A stretch of DNA of 64,000 nt from Micromonospora sp. PLK6-60. GTDB taxonomy: Bacteria; Actinomycetota; Actinomycetes; Mycobacteriales; Micromonosporaceae. Of the stretch, positions 61,431-64,000 are shown one piece after another. How positions within the stretch are numbered: position 1 is the first letter of the stretch; every line of letters starts with the position of its first letter. Below the pieces are notes generated by a model, which was given only the letters and a program-made list of their open reading frames with translations, was not told where the DNA came from and ran no database searches. The stretch covers positions 654,603 through 718,602 of the forward strand of contig NZ_JAIOAA010000001.1 of NCBI RefSeq assembly GCF_019890675.1, written 5' to 3'. Both the position numbers and the translations under genes were made by a program.

Positions 61431-62549
61431 TCAGGCGCGCTGGCTCCACTGCTGGTTGGCGCCGCCGTGGCAGTCCCACAGCACGATCCGCGTCCCGTTG
61501 CCGGTGCCCCAGTTGTACGCGTCGAGGCAGCGTCCGGACTGGACGCCCCGGATGGTGCCCCCGGTGAAGGTCCATTGCTGGTTGGCGCCGCCGCCGCAGT
61601 CCCAGATGATCACGCGGGTGCCGTTCGCGGTGCCGCCGCCCTCGGCGTCCAGGCACTTGCTGCCCAACACCTGCAACTGCCGCCCCGAGGTGTAGGTCCA
61701 GCGTTGCATGGTGCCGCCCCAGCAGTCGTACAGCTGCACGAGGGTGCCGTTGGTGGTGCTGCCGTTCGGCACGTCCAGACACCGGCCGGACTGGGCGCCC
61801 ACGATCGCGGTGGTCGTGCCACCCGGGGTGCCGCCACCCGGGGTGCCGATGCTGCCGGGCACCGCCAGCAGGGCGGCGTACCAGGCGGCGGCCATCTTGT
61901 CGTAGCCGGTCGCGGTGGGGTGGATGCCGTCGATCAGGTCGCCGGTGGTCACGGCGCTGTGCATGTCGACGAGGTGGACGCGCTTGCCGGCGTTCACCTT
62001 GCTCTGCACGATGCCGGGGATGGCCGCGTTGAAGGTGCGGACGGCCGATTCCTGGCCGCTGTTGGACAGCGGCGTCAGTTGCGCGACGAACACGTCCGCC
62101 GCGGGTGCGGTGTTGGTGATCCGGTCGATCAGGGTGGACAGCCGGTTCGGCGCGGTGGAGACGTTGTAGTTCTGCAGGATGTCGTTGGTGCCGATGTGCA
62201 GCAGCACGGTGCGCGGCTGGTAGGTGTTGAGCCAGCCGACGATGTTGGCGTCGATCTGGTCGATGCGCCAGCCCGGGTGGCCCTCGTGGTCGTGGTCGCC
62301 GAGACTGCCCGGCCCGTTGAACTGGGAGCCGACGAAATCGGTGGTGTACCGCCCGTTCGCGAGGCGCTGCCACAGGCCGATCCGGTAGCCGCCCGGCACC
62401 TGGGTGCCCTCGGTGATGGAGTCACCGAGCGGCATCACCCGGGTGCCGCCGTTCGACTCCGCGCTGGCCGGGCCGGCCGGGGCCACCGGGCCGGCGACCA
62501 TGAGGGCCGTCGCGGCGCCCGCCGCGAGCCACCGTGCCATTGTTCGCAT
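61431..62549 (-). CDS. Secreted GDSL/SGNH esterase with ricin-type lectin domain
   Basis: 372 residues from ATG 62549 (GGGAGGAAC upstream). Signal peptide residues 1-31 (ALMVAGPVAPAGPASA). SGNH hydrolase: MPLGDSITEGTQVPGG block I (Ser), IGTNDI block III (Asn), GIHPTATGY block V (His). A Gly/Thr-rich linker (GTPGGGTPGGTT) leads to a ricin B lectin (QxW-type repeats: GRCLDVPNG, SKCLDAEGG, GRCLDAYNW). Likely carbohydrate esterase attached to plant polysaccharide. The upstream operator palindrome fits carbohydrate control. Confidence 0.93.
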   Translation of the reverse strand: MRTMARWLAAGAATALMVAGPVAPAGPASAESNGGTRVMPLGDSITEGTQVPGGYRIGLWQRLANGRYTTDFVGSQFNGPGSLGDHDHEGHPGWRIDQIDANIVGWLNTYQPRTVLLHIGTNDILQNYNVSTAPNRLSTLIDRITNTAPAADVFVAQLTPLSNSGQESAVRTFNAAIPGIVQSKVNAGKRVHLVDMHSAVTTGDLIDGIHPTATGYDKMAAAWYAALLAVPGSIGTPGGGTPGGTTTAIVGAQSGRCLDVPNGSTTNGTLVQLYDCWGGTMQRWTYTSGRQLQVLGSKCLDAEGGGTANGTRVIIWDCGGGANQQWTFTGGTIRGVQSGRCLDAYNWGTGNGTRIVLWDCHGGANQQWSQRA

Positions 62550-62753
62550 GACTTGTTCCTCCCAGATCTCGACGGCGAGCGAGCACGATCGCCGCCACCA
62601 CCGCTGCGGCACCGTCGAACGCCTGCCCCTCGCGGCGGATGCGTCGTCGGTCGACGAGGTTGCGGCCGAGCCCGACCGGCGGTCGCCCGTCACCACCGGC
62701 GGCGGCCAGAACCGCAGCGGCCGGCGCCGCCGGCGGTCCTGAACGTTACGTGC

Positions 62754-62769
62754 ATGTTATCGATAACAT
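62754..62769. promoter_or_regulatory. LacI-type operator palindrome
   Basis: ATGTTATCGATAACAT is a perfect 16-bp palindrome in the 327-base gap 62550-62876 between the esterase gene and the methyltransferase gene, 205 bases upstream of the esterase start. TGTTATCGATAACA has the form of LacI-family sites that control polysaccharide-degrading genes in actinobacteria (family knowledge). No other feature seen in this gap. Confidence 0.65.
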
Positions 62770-62876
62770 CGATGTGGGTGATTAAAGCACACATCCGGCC
62801 GAACGGCGCCGTGTCTCGCCGGTCGGGCACGGTGACCATCGAGTTCGCGCCCTTGGGAGGGCTCCTCCGGGAGGCG

Positions 62877-63572
62877 CTAGGCCCGCGCGGCGGCGAGGAA
62901 GATCGGCACCGCCACGAAGATGCGGTGGGTACGGGCCCGCTCGGCCTGCTCGGCGAGCCACCCTTCCTCCTCGGTGATCCGGCGTACCAGAGCGAGCGCG
63001 GTGTCGTCGGTGAACACCGCGGTCCGCACCTCGACGACCGGGTCGGTGAAGCCGGCGTCGAGCAGGAGGTTGCGGTACCTCCGGGCCACCCTCGGCGACG
63101 GCAGCGAGTCCGCCTTGGCGTGCACCAGCCGCCGGGTGGCCGCCGGCTGGTCCGAGTCGATGGCGATCAGGTCCCAGTCCTGGCCGAGCAGGACGGCCCG
63201 GCCGCCCGGCACGAGCACCCGGCGTGCCTCGGCCACCGCTCGCGCCGGCTCGTCGAGCATGTGCAACACCTTGTCCGCGCGGTAGCCGCTGACCGACCCG
63301 GTCTCCAGCGGCAGTCGGTAAACGTCGCCGACGTGGAACCCGCCCGCCGGCCAGCGCCTCCGGGCCACGTCGATCATCGCCGGGTCGAGGTCGACGCCGA
63401 CCGCGCGGGCTCCGCGCGCGGCCAGCTCGCCGACCGCGCGGCCACTGCCGCAGCCGACGTCGACCACGGTGCGGCCGATGAGGTCGCCGAGCAACTCGTA
63501 GGAACGTGCGCGCAGCTCGACCGCCGTGGGCTCCCCCTCGGCGGCGTCGAGGACGGCAAGCAGACTGGACAT
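62877..63572 (-). CDS. SAM-dependent methyltransferase
   Basis: 231 residues from ATG 63572; ATGs at 63602 and 63581 are alternatives, but 63602 overlaps the operator dyad. SAM motif VVDVGCGSGRAVGELAARG at about residue 37, then VDLDPAMIDVARRRWP and RVLVPGGRAVLLGQDWD. UbiE-like fold; substrate unknown. Divergent to the MerR-type gene, with start codons only 29 bases apart and an operator between them, so MerR regulation is very probable. Confidence 0.87.
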   Translation of the reverse strand: MSSLLAVLDAAEGEPTAVELRARSYELLGDLIGRTVVDVGCGSGRAVGELAARGARAVGVDLDPAMIDVARRRWPAGGFHVGDVYRLPLETGSVSGYRADKVLHMLDEPARAVAEARRVLVPGGRAVLLGQDWDLIAIDSDQPAATRRLVHAKADSLPSPRVARRYRNLLLDAGFTDPVVEVRTAVFTDDTALALVRRITEEEGWLAEQAERARTHRIFVAVPIFLAAARA

Positions 63573-63587
63573 GCCCCCCATGGTCGG

Positions 63588-63607
63588 ACTTAATGTCGAC
63601 ATGAAGT
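63588..63607. promoter_or_regulatory. MerR-type operator dyad
   Basis: ACTT-A-ATGTCGACAT-G-AAGT is a 20-bp dyad with one mismatched pair. On the minus strand a -35-like TTGACT (63610-63605) and a GACCAT (63585-63580) stand 19 bases apart, as in MerR-controlled promoters with overlong spacing. The dyad covers the ATG at 63601 of the regulator gene. Confidence 0.6.
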
Positions 63608-64000
63608 CAACACCGATGACGATCGGCCAGGTGGCCGACCACTTCGGGTTGCCGGCACACGTCCTGCGGCACTGGGAGTCGGTGGGCCTGCTCGCCCCCG
63701 CCCGCGTCGAGGGCGGCCGCCGCCGCTACGCCCGGGAGGACCTGGTCCGGGTGGCGTCGATCGTGCGCGCGAAGCAGGCCGGGCTGCCGCTGCCCGAGAT
63801 CCGGGCATTCCTCGCCGCGCACGGCCCGGCCGACCGTAGGGACGTGCTGCGCCGCCACCACCGCGCGCTGCAGGACAGGATGGCCGCGCTGCGGTCGGCG
63901 CTCGATCTCCTTGAGGCCGGGCTGAGCTGCTCGCACGAGGACATCGCGACCTGCCCGAACTATCAGGCCCACCTCGCGGAGCTGGTGGAGGTCAGGGACA
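63601..64000 (+). CDS. MerR-family transcriptional regulator, 3' end cut off
   Basis: At least 133 residues visible; the window ends before its stop. MTIGQVADHFGLPAHVLRHWESVGLLAP is the MerR winged HTH, then GGRRRYAREDLVRVASIVRAKQ. The later sequence is a coiled dimerisation helix (RRDVLRRHHRALQDRMAALRS), ending in SCSHEDIATCPNY with two cysteines. The start may be ATG 63601 (leaderless, within the dyad) or ATG 63616. Controls the divergent methyltransferase gene. Confidence 0.9.
   Translation, partial: MKSTPMTIGQVADHFGLPAHVLRHWESVGLLAPARVEGGRRRYAREDLVRVASIVRAKQAGLPLPEIRAFLAAHGPADRRDVLRRHHRALQDRMAALRSALDLLEAGLSCSHEDIATCPNYQAHLAELVEVRD

Overview
The window is high-GC actinobacterial DNA. Its gene content, many GTG starts, tightly overlapping operons and Micromonospora-like intergenic palindrome suggest Micromonospora or a close Micromonosporaceae relative (inference). 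About 1-52 kb is most of an enediyne-type biosynthetic gene cluster. About 52.6-64 kb looks like flanking genome: copper/secretion genes, a two-component system, a toxin-antitoxin-like pair and a secreted esterase-lectin.

Region 1 (2-12459): the 3' end of the enediyne iterative PKS (ACP-KR-DH-PPTase visible) is followed by translationally coupled genes for the hot-dog thioesterase (E10), flavin reductase (E6), P450 (E7), UnbV (E4), UnbU (E5), the E8-type protein and a GMC oxidoreductase (E9). A divergent SCP2-like protein and an extended SDR come next. Together these build and tailor the polyene/enediyne core. Presence of the E6-E9 set resembles nine-membered enediyne clusters (inference).

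Region 2 (12630-21478): a three-gene minus-strand unit encodes a 43-aa peptide with one Cys near its end, an EpiD/LanD-like flavoprotein and a cupin. This looks like a RiPP-type mini-cassette. It is divergent from deoxysugar genes (NDP-hexose 2,3-dehydratase, 3-ketoreductase, PMP-dependent 3-dehydrase), which with the nucleotidylyltransferase (37580) and activator-type glycosyltransferase (35591) indicate a highly deoxygenated sugar. A thioredoxin-reductase-like dithiol/disulfide enzyme, an ABM-like protein, a class V aminotransferase and an SDR follow.

Region 3 (21735-35514): an A-T-reductase NRPS-like enzyme with an MbtH protein faces a minus-strand operon. The operon holds an ATP-grasp ligase, a PYROXD2-like FAD enzyme, two unrecognised helical proteins and an SDR whose catalytic Tyr is Asp. 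A zinc alcohol dehydrogenase, a FemAB/GNAT-like acyltransferase and an MFS exporter follow, then a 64-bp perfect palindrome and a second GMC oxidoreductase. This region probably makes and attaches a peripheral group by chemistry I cannot assign.

Region 4 (35110-51781): four SgcJ/EcaC-like NTF2-fold proteins (three in tandem), a thiol peroxidase, regulators (a LuxR protein with degenerate receiver, an AraC with Cys-rich tail, a canonical NarL regulator, a soluble histidine kinase), hydrolases, an AhpD-like protein, a degenerate aldo/keto reductase, LeuA and a UbiA prenyltransferase. 

Region 5 (51796-64000): a methyltransferase, membrane protein plus CopC, a DinB-like protein, an AbiEii-type pair, a response regulator with a frameshifted sensor kinase, a second AhpD-like protein, a membrane-anchored multicopper oxidase, a GDSL esterase with ricin-type lectin domain, and a divergent methyltransferase/MerR pair cut off by the window end.
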